From IMG/VR virus record IMGVR_UViG_3300020055_001962, positions 1 through 52,791 of that record: DNA of 52,791 nucleotides, one strand, 5' to 3'. Positions 1 through 11,067 of the stretch are shown here, one piece after another; the first letter of the stretch is position 1, and every line of letters begins with the position of its first letter. A program made the translations under genes and the position numbers. Source of the stretch: a virus. The notes beneath the pieces are model-generated. The model saw only the letters and a list, made by a program, of their open reading frames with translations. It was not told the origin of the DNA and did not search any database.

Positions 1-2
1 AC

Positions 3-3000
3 TATACAGTAGACGGTCGCCAAATTGACGATTGGTCAGATTCTGCAAAAGAATTTTTGTTCTGGACCACCCAAGGTTGGGCTTCTGGGACTGTTCTTTC
101 AATAAGTGCTTCAGCAAATAGGTTGTACTTTGACAAAGACTATAATGTAGTCGATGATCTATCAGATCCTTTCTATGGATATTCTGTATTTGACGAAAAC
201 GGTTCGCCGCTTGAAGCAGATACTAGAAGCATTTTAAGAGACCAAAATAGTTTTGGAATAGAAACAATCGGAACAGATCACGGTTTATATCATGTTGCAC
301 TTCCTACTGTACAAAAAGAGCATGTTGTAATTTTTGATAATAAAACTGTTTTTAACGACATTTTATATCAGCCATCATCAGGATATAGACAAGAACGCTT
401 AAAAGTTAATGCTTATAGAACAGCAGATTGGCAAGGTGGATTTAATGTTCCTGGGTTTGTATTTGATGATGCACGTTATTCAACATGGACAGAATACAAA
501 GATTATCAAATTGGCGACTTAGTAAAATATAGACAATATTATTATGTTGCTACTACTAATATCATAGGATCAAATATATTTGATAACACTGTTTGGTATA
601 GACTAAGCGAAGAACCAGAGAAGAAATTGTTAACAAACTTTGATTATAGAATTAATCAATTTATGGATTTTTATGATCTCGACAGTGTCGGGTTTGACGA
701 ATCACAACAAGAGTTGGCACAGCACTTAGTCGGATATCAAAAACGTCAATATCTAGCAAATATTATCAATGACGATGTTAGCCAGTTTAAGTTTTATAAT
801 GGATTTATTCAAGACAAAGGAACAGCAAACTCTGTTAAAAAACTTTTTGATTCGTTAGCAGGAAATACAGAAGAAAAGGTTGAATTGTTTGAAGAATGGG
901 CAGTTCAAGTTGGTAGATATGGTTCTACTGAGAATGAAAAACAAATAGAATATAAGTTAACCGATTCTAAGTTAGAAGAGTCTCCGCAGATTTTTGAACT
1001 TGCAAATTCTCGTCCAGCAGAGTTTGATAAAATTTATAGAATATATCCATCTGAAGTTTATGATAAACCACAAGGGTATGTGCATACTTCTGCATTGCCG
1101 GTAAAATCTTCAATAAATGAATATTTAAAAACAGGCGGGTATGTAAACGAAAATGATGTTACTTTTGTAAGTTATGATAAACAAGAATTATTTGGCGCAG
1201 ATATAAATCAAGTTGAGTTAGGATCTTATATTTGGTTAGTAGAAACAGGTGCAGACGATTGGACAGTTTACCAAATTATTGATACAGATATTAAGGCAAT
1301 TGATTTTGTAAAAGAAACTGGACTGTTTACTGATAACGGAGAACCCCTGTCAGAACTAACATTAGATCAGTGGACAAATGCAAGAATCGAAGAGAAAGAA
1401 TACTTTGGTATACTAAATGCGTTTAGATTTAACATAAGCGGAATATATGAAGTATACGATGCTACACTTAATAAAATACAATTTAATTCGGGTGAAGATG
1501 CAATTAACTTTGAAGACCAAAACTTTTCACTAGTTAAACTAAGAAAAGTTAGAGTTTCTAATTTAGCAACATTAAATGATTTAGTTCAAGAAAAGCAATA
1601 CGACGGACAAAAGTTTTGGGTAGACAATTACTCTAACGGTGTTTGGAACGTTGTTGAAAATAATCCTGTCTTTTCTCAAAGACAAGTAATGTCAAATCCA
1701 AGCGAGTATGACGGAACTAATCACGAATTTGGAAAAAATATTGCTGTTAGTGCTAATAACAGAGTGCTAGTTGTAGCATCACCAAATGACGAAAATGGAA
1801 AAATTAATGTTTATGTAAGACCTAGAGAAAATAGCAACTATGTTGTTAAACAACAGATACAATTTGTTGATTCAACACTACTTGATGTTAATAATACAAG
1901 ATTTGGACATAGTGTAGATATATCACCTGACGGTGAATATATTGTTGTTGGTATGCCAAGAGCATCTGGTGTTAAAACAAGATATGAAGGCGACTTTGAT
2001 CCAACATTACAGTATACTAAAGGAGATGTTGTAAAATACAGAGAGAGCCTTTGGCAAGCTCTAAGAACAATTAATCCACAAACCGGAAGCCAATCATTCA
2101 CAACATTTGACTCTTATCAGTCATTGGTTGCGTTTGAAGATACTGACTCGACAAACAGCGTGTTATTAGTTGCAGGTAATCCAGGATTACCTAATAATGT
2201 TGTTGACCATCTTTTAGTTAGAGCTCCGCTTGATATGTATCTTGGAACAAAAGCAAGAGATTTTGCTGCTGATACTCCTGGAGATCAAATTTTCTTAGAT
2301 TGGAACTTAAGAAGTTATGCTAATCCAACACTAGACGACTATTATCCTTTTGATAACAACCTAACAGGAATTACACCTTCGTGGCTCGGAAGAACCCAAG
2401 GTCACGAAATTATTTTCAAAGTTGACTACATTATGTATGTTGATACTTTTATAGCATTACCGGCAGTCGGCGAATTTGTAACAACTAATACAGGCCGCGC
2501 CGAAGTTGTTTATGTTGACACTAGCGAAGATAGTGCTGTTATATATGTAAAAGATACAAATGGTGTATTTGATATCTCAGGTGAATTGTTTATTGAAGAC
2601 GAAGACTTTGTTGGATTATATACTCTGGAATCAACTTATACAACAAGTGAACAAGTTGGCGGCTATTGGTTAATCAAAACATATAACAGCGATGATCGTC
2701 CAGCAGTTGATTGGGAAAGTGAAATATCTGATGGCGATGGATTTACTTATGATAATGCTGAAACTTGGTACGATGCAGGTAGAGGTTTAGTATACTCGGA
2801 TGTTTTACTAGCCGAAGGCGGCAGAGATCCAAATGAGTATTACAACATTCAAACAACAGTAAGTGCAATCGGTACGTATATTCTTAATAAAAATAGAACA
2901 AGTTGGGGAACTCAATTATCTTTCCGCGGAGATCCTACTATTGATGAAAACGATGGACAAGATGGATTTGAAAGATTTTGTCAATCTAACTATTGGGTAC

Positions 3001-6000
3001 TAAGAGTTGGTAAAGAATTTTCAGATACACTCAACGGCGACGAAACATTTAATCTACAGTTTTATGACTTAGAAAATAGAGAAGTAGATTACGAAGCCGC
3101 TGCACTAACAGATGCTATTGTAAATGCACAACAAACAATAGTAGACATGTGGGACGGGTATATTGATTTTGAACTATCAAGATTTGATGCTTCAGGTTTC
3201 CCTTTCCAACCGCAGCCAAGATGGTATCACGAAGCAGACGGTACATTAAACACAACTGATAGAGCTCAGGGCGATGTAATTATTGATGTTCAGACAGCAA
3301 GCGATGGCGCCGGCGGTCTTGCTATAAGCCCACTGTCTCCAACCAGTGCTGCTGAAGTAATCTACTTGCAAAGAGACTTCAATAAGATTAGAGTCTACGT
3401 TAAGATTCTTGAAGAACATAATGGAATAACTTACGGCGGAGATTTTACACAACTTAATAATATTGGTAGATATGAACTAAGACGTATCGGAAATGAAGAT
3501 TTAAGAGGCGCAGGAGATGTTGACAGAACGTTTGCTGAAATAGATGATGCTAACAACGATATTGTGGTTGGCACAACTCAAGTTGGCAAATTACTAGTTT
3601 TCCAAGAAGACAGTATTTCAACTTTCAATAATAATATTAGTTGGGAAGATACTGTTGAATTTATTGATGAAGAATATTATTTCTTCAATGAAAATACAGA
3701 AAGCGGAATTACTAGACCTGCTAACCCTCCATATGGGCTAAACAAAGATTATAAACAAATTTATCATTTGCCTGCAAATTCTACAGGTGTTGCTGGTCCA
3801 GATCTTTCTGGTGCTATTGCAATTTATAGAAGACGTAAAGAAGGATCTTATGAATTAAAACATACACTAACTAGTTTGTTTTATGATGAGAATAGACAGT
3901 TTGGACACAAAGTAAAATTAGTACAAACTGATCGAGATTATACGTTATTTGTAGGAACTAGAGGTTTAGATGCTCCAGAAGAGTTAGGAGATTCAACTAT
4001 TGGTAGAAGAGAACATCCAGGCGAGATTGAAATTTTCCGTCATGGAGTTACTCCAACTGATAACTTTGCAGGACAGTACCAAGATAGAGCATATGTAGAA
4101 GATGAAATTGTAACATATGAAGATCAATATTTCAGAGCAATTAGAGCAGTGCCTGTAGGTATTAATCCTCAATCTCCAGAATATTGGAATGATATTAGTT
4201 GGAAATACGGAAAAGACATTAATTATAGAGGAAACTGGGATAATTCTTACAGTTATGCTGAAGGTGCTATTGTTATTAGAGAACAAACAAAAATTTGGCT
4301 TGATGGATTAAATGGCGAACCACTTGCTGGCCAAAGCATAACATTCACTTCAGTTGATGATTCTACTATTATTGTTAAAACAATAAATGCTGTTGACGGC
4401 AATGCTGTTATAATTGACGGCAACCATTACGCAGAATTTTTAACATTTGATTGGTCTCCAAAAAGTATTGTTACAATTAATGGGTTTGATACTATAACTG
4501 CAACTGGAATACAAAACGTTTCAGTTATTAAAAAATTGTATCAAGCTCAAACAAATATTGGAGTAGGAGCAGAGTTTTCTAATACTGGATGGTCCCAACT
4601 AAGCAATAAAATAGACTACCTAGGATATTTGCCAAACTTAACAGGGCAGAGTTTGTACGATGAAGAAGTTTTTGATCCCGTACAAAATATTATTGATTTT
4701 AGTGAAACGTTTGATGTAAGCAACGACAGACAAGTGCTTATAGTCAAAGCCAATCTCAAAGAATCAGATAGTACTACAAAAACAAGATTAGTAGTATATA
4801 GATTAAATGATAACAAGTATCAACTAGACCAAGTAATTTCTGCACCGACAACAATTTTTAAAACTGTAGAAGAAGTCACCGATCAAATTGTCATTGACAT
4901 ATCTGATATATTAATATCTAATACTACAAGAGAAGATGACATAATTCTTAGAATAAATGATCAACGTAAAGGATATGTTGGCGGCAGATGGACCCTAGAT
5001 AACAACTTAATTACAGTCAATGATGTTGCTAAAAATGATGTAATTGAAATAACTGTTTATAACGAAACAACTGCTTGGGGCGAACGTGTTAGCCTTAACG
5101 ACAGTGGCGATAAATTTGCTGTTAGTGCTAAACTTGATGATACTGCTGGAACCGATAAAGGTGTAGTATACATTTACAAACAAATTAACGGAAGATTCCA
5201 AGTTGACCAAATATTAAGATCTCCACAAAACGAAGTAGCAGAGCAATTTGGTCATGGATTATACTTTGGATCTGATAACTTAGTTGTTTCTAGTTTAAAC
5301 GGAGATCAAATAATTCCAACAACATTTGACGGAACGTCGATAGGAAACACTGAACCTCAAACAACATTTGATAATAAGTTTACTTCGTTTAGAAATATTA
5401 AACTAGATAAAGGTGTAGTATATGTTTACGAAGACTTAGAAAATCAATTAGTGTTCGGCGAAAAATTAATCTATCCTTCAGTGCAAACAACATTTGGTGA
5501 AAATCTGTTTAGTTACGGCAACCATATATATGCTGGCATACCACGTCAAACTAACGAAAAATCTGTAGGACAAGTTATTGATTTTAGAAAAAATGCTGGT
5601 TATACTGCTTGGTCGTCAATCGATCAACAAATATTACCTGTAGATGTTGATAAGATTAGTGGCTTAATGTTATACAACAAACGTAAAAATGAACTCATTA
5701 GCAGACTAGATTATATTGATCCTCTACAAGGAAAAATAGCAGGTGTTGCTGAACAAGAAATTGACTATAAGGCAGGATTTGACCCAGCAGTATACAATAC
5801 AGGACTTACAAACGACTTTTTAGTTGATCCTGCAAGATTCTGGGGAAATGAACACGTTGGCGAAATATGGTGGGCAACAAACACTGCTAGATTTGCTTAT
5901 CCTTATAAGGGATCAGTTAACTCTCAAAAGAAAGATTGGAATAATTTAATAGTTGGATCTAACATTGATATTTTTGAATGGGTAGAAAGTGAATTTGTTC

Positions 6001-9000
6001 CATCTGGATGGGATGAGCTTGCTGATACAGATGAAGGTTTGAAAAAAGGAATAAGCGGTCAGTCATTATATGGCAATACAAGATATACCACTCAATTAGA
6101 ATACGATAAACTTGCCCAAAATTTCCGTGCAAAATATTATTTCTGGGTGCAAGGCAAAAGAACGAAACCTACAACTCATAAGCCTAAAAGAAAACTTAAT
6201 ACTATTGACATTGCAAGATTAATCGAAAATCCTAGATTACAAGGATATAGATATGCTTCGCTTATTTCAGAAAATACATTTATTCTTAATAATTGTAATG
6301 ATTTAATCCAAGGCGATGATGTTGTACTACAAATTAGATACAAAGAAGATGAAACACAAAATATAAACCAGCACAAAGAATACCAAATTTTAAGTGAAGG
6401 TCTAGAATCAAGTGTTCTGCATCCAACTATTGAAAGAAAGTGGTATGACAGTTTAATTGGGTTTGATTTAAACAACAGACCAGTACCTGATATTAATGTT
6501 CCGTCAAATAAGAGATACGGAATTCAAAATGTTCCTAGACAAAGCATGTTTCAGAATAGATTTGAAGCATTAAAACAAACTATTGAACGAGCTAACATTG
6601 TATTAGGCGAACAGTTATTAATTGATACATACGATTTAAGCGAACTTCAAAGAAAAGAGCCTTTGCCTTCAAGCGTTTCAGGCGAATTTGATCTAAGTAT
6701 TGCAACATATGATGATTTAAGATTTGTAAGCACTAACAAAATTACACAAGCAGAAATTGAATTAATTATTAGTAATGGACGTATTATTAGTACAAACATT
6801 ATTAATCCAGGACGTGGCTATAAAGTTGCACCTTCATATAACTTAGAAGGTCCTGGATCTGGCGCAATTATTGACTTTGAAATAAATTCTCTAGGACAAA
6901 TTACCAATGTTATTATTGGCAATAGCGGCACAGGGTATTTAGAAAATACCAAATTGATAGTACGTCCATTTAGTGTATTAGTACAAACAAACGAAACACT
7001 ATACGGTAAATGGGCAATATACAGTTGGAATGGTACTTCTTGGTTTATTCGAAGCATACAAGATTACGATGTAACTAATTATTGGGATTATGTAGACTGG
7101 TATGCAGACGGTTATAACCAGTTTACAACAATCAATTACACAGTTCCTGGAACTTACATACTTCCGACAATATCAGATAGAACTGGAGATATTGTCAAAG
7201 TTGAGTCTGTTGGCTCAGGCGGTTGGGTTCTTTTAGAAAAGGTTGCTAATTTTGATACTGAAGATTATACACAAAATTATAAAGTTGTAGGTAGACAAAA
7301 TGGAACTATTCAATTCAAAGAAACTTTGTATAATTACGAAGTAAATCCTGTGGGTTATAGTAACAGAAGTTTCGACAGTTATTTTTACGACAATAACCCA
7401 GTAACTGAATTACGAATTATTTTTGCAGCATTTAGAGATGACTTGTTAGTTGGGGATCTAAAATCTGAATACAACGGATTGTTCTTTGTAGGTGTTCGCT
7501 ATGCGATTGCTGAACAAAAGGGTATTGATTGGATATTTAAAACAAGTTTTGTAAAAGCAAAATATAATGTAAGCGAATTAAGAAATGATGTTACATTTAA
7601 CAGCGATAATTTAAAAAGTTTTGAAGATTATCTAAAAGAAGTTAAGCCTTACAAAACTAAGATTAGAGAATATGTGGATGTGTATAGTAAGGTAGAACCT
7701 ACTAATACAAGTGTAACAGATTTTGATTTACCACCATATTATAGTTTGGCAGACGGATCTATTATTCCTAATAGATCTGTTATAACAGATGGAGTTATAG
7801 ACGACCCAGACGGAGATTTTAATTCTTATCCACGAAAACATTTTATTGAAAATGTTGGATACCAATTAAAAGAAATTCAAATAAAAGATGGCGGTTCTGG
7901 ATATACTCTAACACCAAAAATAGAAATTATTGGCGACTGCGAAGAACAAGCAACTGCTGTTGCTTACATCGGATATGGTAAAATTACTAGTGTTAAAATT
8001 ACAAATCCAGGTAAAGGGTACTTAACAAGACCAATTGTTGAAATTACCGGATCACAATCAACTGGTAGTACACCTGCTAGAATGAGTGCTATACTTGGTT
8101 ATAGTCCAGTTAGAACTCCTCATATTAGAGTTAAGTTTGATAGATATTCCGGCGAAGTTTATATCCAAGAATTACAAGAAGTACAAACATTTACTGGCAA
8201 TAATGTTCAAGCAAAATTTGATCTTGAATGGCCTATGGACTTAGATAATAAAAAAGTCAAAGTTTATATAGATGGCAAAGAAATGTTACGTAGTACATAT
8301 ACTTACGAAAACATTGATAATACTGAGAAAAGTTATTCAAGACAAAATGGTCGAATAACTTTTGCAAAAATTCCTGCCACAGGTGCAGCAATTGAAGTTA
8401 GATATTATAAGCCAATCGATATGCTTTCAGCACAGGATAGAATTCATCATTTCTATGAGCCGACTGTAGGTATGCTAGGTAAGAGTTTTTCTCAGTTAAT
8501 GAAAGGTATCGATTACGGTGGCGTTGAAGTTAAATCATTTGGATTTGAAGGCGCAGCAGGTTGGGATACACAAGGTTGGTTTACAGATACTTGGGATGTC
8601 TTTGATAATACATACGAAGATGAAGTATTTGTTGCAGACGGCAGTACAATTTTCATTCAACTAACACAACCACTAGAAAATGGTGTTACTTATAATGTTT
8701 ATAAAGGAACTTCAGGATCTGTTGATTTAACTAGAATAGATGATCCTAACTATGGGACTGCTCAGCAAGTAAATGAAAATGCTATTATGAATAGTTTAGT
8801 CGGTGACGGCGTACAAACTATAATCGATCTTGATACATTGGGTGTAAGTTTTGATGATGGCGAAACTATTATTGTAAGAAAAACTACCAGTGATGGGTCA
8901 ATAACACCTGATCCAACAAGTTATGATACACAACTTCAAGGCGGAGACTTACCTTATGCAACTGCAAAAGGAGTTAATGCAGAAGATATTATTGTTGATG

Positions 9001-11048
9001 GTGACGGATTTGTTAATCCTATAACACATGCAGGACCAGAAGAACTTGTTCCCGGATTAATAACTGATTCATTAGATATAAAAGTCTATACTAGAGCAGG
9101 TGACGGAAATGGGGTTATACATAGCCAAAACTATACAACAGATGGATTAAAAACTGAATTTGATTTAGGTGTAATTCCTTCTACTAACGAAGCAGTATGG
9201 GTTAAGGTAAATGATATAAAAATTGCTGATACCGAATATACAATTGATTGGACAACAAACGTTCTTACGTTTAATGCAGCACCAGCAGCAAACCAAGAAC
9301 TTAGTATTATTAGTCAAGCCGCAGGATATGATGATTTATTAGACTATGGTAAAACAATAGCCGACGGATCGACAACTGAAATTATTACTACTGTTGATTG
9401 GAGAACCGGTGTACAAGCAAGCGCCACTGTCAACGGTGAAGCAGTTGAAGTAGTTGTGTTTAATAGCAATGAATGGGGATATGATTTAACCAATCCAAAA
9501 GTTGGTATTAGAACTTCGGAAGTAATTAATGAAGGTAGTGTTGTACATTACGCTGTTCTTTCTAACAGTGAAGAAACTAATTACAGCCGAGTTATTGTTA
9601 GTAATTTTGAAGGTGACGGGCTTATATCTCAGTATACACTAACTGATGTTCCGTTTTATGAAATACCATTGGAACATAGAATAATAGTTAAAGTAGATAA
9701 CCAAATTCTTAAACCAGGATATAATGCTAAGTTTACAATTCCAGAAAATAATCAACGTACATATAGTTTTGAAGATTTCCAATATCCTGCAGGCGACTTA
9801 GATGTAGAAGAACTTAAAGTTTATCTAAATGGTGAAGAAATCGCAGTTCCATCTCAATGGCGTTATGACGTTGCAAACACTTCTATATTGTTAACAGATG
9901 ATACTGGTGTTCCAGGAGATACGGTTGAAATATTTGCAGTAGCCAGAGGTGACTATGCGTTTGGTTACCTTAACGGTGATAGTGTTTGGATCGACACTCC
10001 GGGTACGTTGCATTTAAGTACAATACCAAGTCTTGGAGCAAAAATAGAAATTTATCAATTTAGTAACCATGATATACTTGGGTTAGAAAGAGTTAATTAC
10101 AATGTAGTAAACAGATCGTCAGTTAGTGTTGCAAGTGAACTGACAACATATAGACTACTAAAATCAGGTATTATTTCATTAAGAGATATTGCAGTAGATG
10201 CACAATATGTATGGGTTAGCAAGAACGGAGAGTTACTAACTCCTAGCGTTGATTACTATGTAACAGATGATAGAAGCCAAGTTAGACTAACTGAAATTCC
10301 TGCTAATAACGATGTTATAGATTTGCTGCATTTCTCTGCTCCTGTTGCAACCGAAAAATTTGCATATAGACAGTTTAAAGATATGCTTAACAGAACACAC
10401 TATAAGCGTTTAGATAAGGCTGAAGTAACACTTCGTCAACCACTTAATTATTCTGATTTGCGTATTGAAGTTACTAACGGTGCAGTTCTTGCTGAACCAA
10501 ACAAAGGACTCAATCTACCTGGTATTATTTGGATTAATGGCGAACGTATTGAATACTTTGTTAAAGAAGAAAACACACTACGTCAATTGCGTAGAGGAAC
10601 ACTTGGTACTGGCGTTAAAAATATACATGCTACTGGATCAAAAGTTTATGACCAGAATTCGAGCAAAACTGTGCCATATCAAGACATTACGTATAGTAAA
10701 GAATTTATTGCTGACGGAGTAACATCAGATTTTGAACCTGGATTTGATATTGGAAGTATAAATGAAGTAGAAGTATTTGTAGGCGGTAGAAGATTGCGCA
10801 AAACTTCTATAGAAGTATTTGACCCTGTACTAGCGATGGATAGTCCAGAAGGCGATACAACCGTTAGTGCAGAATTTAGTGTAACAGACAACATAATTAC
10901 TGTAAACAGTATTCCTGTTGACGGTGAACAGGTTATGATAGTTAAAAAGATAGGTGAAATTTGGAGCCCTATAGGACAACAATTAGCATTGACAGATAAT
11001 GCCATTGCAAGATTCTTACGTGCAGGCACAAGTGAGTTACCAGAATAA
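3..11048 (+). CDS. Giant virion structural protein / tail adhesin, 5' end outside the window
   Basis: The frame is open from the first in-frame codon, so the true start lies upstream; an in-frame TTG at 57 is only the first possible start seen. At least 3,680 residues are visible and no transmembrane segment stands out. It is a mosaic of beta-rich repeats. FG-GAP-like propeller blades (FG...V..S....LVV...G.V.VY) lie near nt 1725, 1900, 3890, 5065, 5235 and 5485. CBM5/12-like motifs (Y..GD.V.Y....Y.A) lie near 500, 2010 and 4090, with a weaker one near 4250. GxGYxxxP repeats lie near 6800, 7885 and 8005. From about 8190 to 10970 there are at least six V.V..NG..L...Y.V....L.F...P..G..I domains. 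It probably sits in the tail or baseplate and contacts the host surface. It heads the virion module. Family identity is inferred from size, repeats and neighbours. Confidence 0.85.
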   Translation, partial: YTVDGRQIDDWSDSAKEFLFWTTQGWASGTVLSISASANRLYFDKDYNVVDDLSDPFYGYSVFDENGSPLEADTRSILRDQNSFGIETIGTDHGLYHVALPTVQKEHVVIFDNKTVFNDILYQPSSGYRQERLKVNAYRTADWQGGFNVPGFVFDDARYSTWTEYKDYQIGDLVKYRQYYYVATTNIIGSNIFDNTVWYRLSEEPEKKLLTNFDYRINQFMDFYDLDSVGFDESQQELAQHLVGYQKRQYLANIINDDVSQFKFYNGFIQDKGTANSVKKLFDSLAGNTEEKVELFEEWAVQVGRYGSTENEKQIEYKLTDSKLEESPQIFELANSRPAEFDKIYRIYPSEVYDKPQGYVHTSALPVKSSINEYLKTGGYVNENDVTFVSYDKQELFGADINQVELGSYIWLVETGADDWTVYQIIDTDIKAIDFVKETGLFTDNGEPLSELTLDQWTNARIEEKEYFGILNAFRFNISGIYEVYDATLNKIQFNSGEDAINFEDQNFSLVKLRKVRVSNLATLNDLVQEKQYDGQKFWVDNYSNGVWNVVENNPVFSQRQVMSNPSEYDGTNHEFGKNIAVSANNRVLVVASPNDENGKINVYVRPRENSNYVVKQQIQFVDSTLLDVNNTRFGHSVDISPDGEYIVVGMPRASGVKTRYEGDFDPTLQYTKGDVVKYRESLWQALRTINPQTGSQSFTTFDSYQSLVAFEDTDSTNSVLLVAGNPGLPNNVVDHLLVRAPLDMYLGTKARDFAADTPGDQIFLDWNLRSYANPTLDDYYPFDNNLTGITPSWLGRTQGHEIIFKVDYIMYVDTFIALPAVGEFVTTNTGRAEVVYVDTSEDSAVIYVKDTNGVFDISGELFIEDEDFVGLYTLESTYTTSEQVGGYWLIKTYNSDDRPAVDWESEISDGDGFTYDNAETWYDAGRGLVYSDVLLAEGGRDPNEYYNIQTTVSAIGTYILNKNRTSWGTQLSFRGDPTIDENDGQDGFERFCQSNYWVLRVGKEFSDTLNGDETFNLQFYDLENREVDYEAAALTDAIVNAQQTIVDMWDGYIDFELSRFDASGFPFQPQPRWYHEADGTLNTTDRAQGDVIIDVQTASDGAGGLAISPLSPTSAAEVIYLQRDFNKIRVYVKILEEHNGITYGGDFTQLNNIGRYELRRIGNEDLRGAGDVDRTFAEIDDANNDIVVGTTQVGKLLVFQEDSISTFNNNISWEDTVEFIDEEYYFFNENTESGITRPANPPYGLNKDYKQIYHLPANSTGVAGPDLSGAIAIYRRRKEGSYELKHTLTSLFYDENRQFGHKVKLVQTDRDYTLFVGTRGLDAPEELGDSTIGRREHPGEIEIFRHGVTPTDNFAGQYQDRAYVEDEIVTYEDQYFRAIRAVPVGINPQSPEYWNDISWKYGKDINYRGNWDNSYSYAEGAIVIREQTKIWLDGLNGEPLAGQSITFTSVDDSTIIVKTINAVDGNAVIIDGNHYAEFLTFDWSPKSIVTINGFDTITATGIQNVSVIKKLYQAQTNIGVGAEFSNTGWSQLSNKIDYLGYLPNLTGQSLYDEEVFDPVQNIIDFSETFDVSNDRQVLIVKANLKESDSTTKTRLVVYRLNDNKYQLDQVISAPTTIFKTVEEVTDQIVIDISDILISNTTREDDIILRINDQRKGYVGGRWTLDNNLITVNDVAKNDVIEITVYNETTAWGERVSLNDSGDKFAVSAKLDDTAGTDKGVVYIYKQINGRFQVDQILRSPQNEVAEQFGHGLYFGSDNLVVSSLNGDQIIPTTFDGTSIGNTEPQTTFDNKFTSFRNIKLDKGVVYVYEDLENQLVFGEKLIYPSVQTTFGENLFSYGNHIYAGIPRQTNEKSVGQVIDFRKNAGYTAWSSIDQQILPVDVDKISGLMLYNKRKNELISRLDYIDPLQGKIAGVAEQEIDYKAGFDPAVYNTGLTNDFLVDPARFWGNEHVGEIWWATNTARFAYPYKGSVNSQKKDWNNLIVGSNIDIFEWVESEFVPSGWDELADTDEGLKKGISGQSLYGNTRYTTQLEYDKLAQNFRAKYYFWVQGKRTKPTTHKPKRKLNTIDIARLIENPRLQGYRYASLISENTFILNNCNDLIQGDDVVLQIRYKEDETQNINQHKEYQILSEGLESSVLHPTIERKWYDSLIGFDLNNRPVPDINVPSNKRYGIQNVPRQSMFQNRFEALKQTIERANIVLGEQLLIDTYDLSELQRKEPLPSSVSGEFDLSIATYDDLRFVSTNKITQAEIELIISNGRIISTNIINPGRGYKVAPSYNLEGPGSGAIIDFEINSLGQITNVIIGNSGTGYLENTKLIVRPFSVLVQTNETLYGKWAIYSWNGTSWFIRSIQDYDVTNYWDYVDWYADGYNQFTTINYTVPGTYILPTISDRTGDIVKVESVGSGGWVLLEKVANFDTEDYTQNYKVVGRQNGTIQFKETLYNYEVNPVGYSNRSFDSYFYDNNPVTELRIIFAAFRDDLLVGDLKSEYNGLFFVGVRYAIAEQKGIDWIFKTSFVKAKYNVSELRNDVTFNSDNLKSFEDYLKEVKPYKTKIREYVDVYSKVEPTNTSVTDFDLPPYYSLADGSIIPNRSVITDGVIDDPDGDFNSYPRKHFIENVGYQLKEIQIKDGGSGYTLTPKIEIIGDCEEQATAVAYIGYGKITSVKITNPGKGYLTRPIVEITGSQSTGSTPARMSAILGYSPVRTPHIRVKFDRYSGEVYIQELQEVQTFTGNNVQAKFDLEWPMDLDNKKVKVYIDGKEMLRSTYTYENIDNTEKSYSRQNGRITFAKIPATGAAIEVRYYKPIDMLSAQDRIHHFYEPTVGMLGKSFSQLMKGIDYGGVEVKSFGFEGAAGWDTQGWFTDTWDVFDNTYEDEVFVADGSTIFIQLTQPLENGVTYNVYKGTSGSVDLTRIDDPNYGTAQQVNENAIMNSLVGDGVQTIIDLDTLGVSFDDGETIIVRKTTSDGSITPDPTSYDTQLQGGDLPYATAKGVNAEDIIVDGDGFVNPITHAGPEELVPGLITDSLDIKVYTRAGDGNGVIHSQNYTTDGLKTEFDLGVIPSTNEAVWVKVNDIKIADTEYTIDWTTNVLTFNAAPAANQELSIISQAAGYDDLLDYGKTIADGSTTEIITTVDWRTGVQASATVNGEAVEVVVFNSNEWGYDLTNPKVGIRTSEVINEGSVVHYAVLSNSEETNYSRVIVSNFEGDGLISQYTLTDVPFYEIPLEHRIIVKVDNQILKPGYNAKFTIPENNQRTYSFEDFQYPAGDLDVEELKVYLNGEEIAVPSQWRYDVANTSILLTDDTGVPGDTVEIFAVARGDYAFGYLNGDSVWIDTPGTLHLSTIPSLGAKIEIYQFSNHDILGLERVNYNVVNRSSVSVASELTTYRLLKSGIISLRDIAVDAQYVWVSKNGELLTPSVDYYVTDDRSQVRLTEIPANNDVIDLLHFSAPVATEKFAYRQFKDMLNRTHYKRLDKAEVTLRQPLNYSDLRIEVTNGAVLAEPNKGLNLPGIIWINGERIEYFVKEENTLRQLRRGTLGTGVKNIHATGSKVYDQNSSKTVPYQDITYSKEFIADGVTSDFEPGFDIGSINEVEVFVGGRRLRKTSIEVFDPVLAMDSPEGDTTVSAEFSVTDNIITVNSIPVDGEQVMIVKKIGEIWSPIGQQLALTDNAIARFLRAGTSELPE

Positions 11049-11051
11049 ATA
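11044..11051 (+). promoter_or_regulatory. Late-promoter-like box AATAAATA
   Basis: AATAAATA overlaps the TAA stop of the giant protein and lies 16 nt before the next start codon. It matches NATAAATA, the late motif described for T4-like cyanophages and close to T4 TATAAATA. It is a short AT-rich word, so it could occur by chance; its place in a gene junction supports it. Confidence 0.5.
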
Positions 11052-11067
11052 CAGTATAGGAAAAGTG

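Noticed and set aside
10465-10722. 85-residue + strand frame inside the giant gene
   Set aside because: It runs in a different frame of the giant protein's conserved C-terminal repeats, has no ribosome site and encodes a low-complexity sequence.
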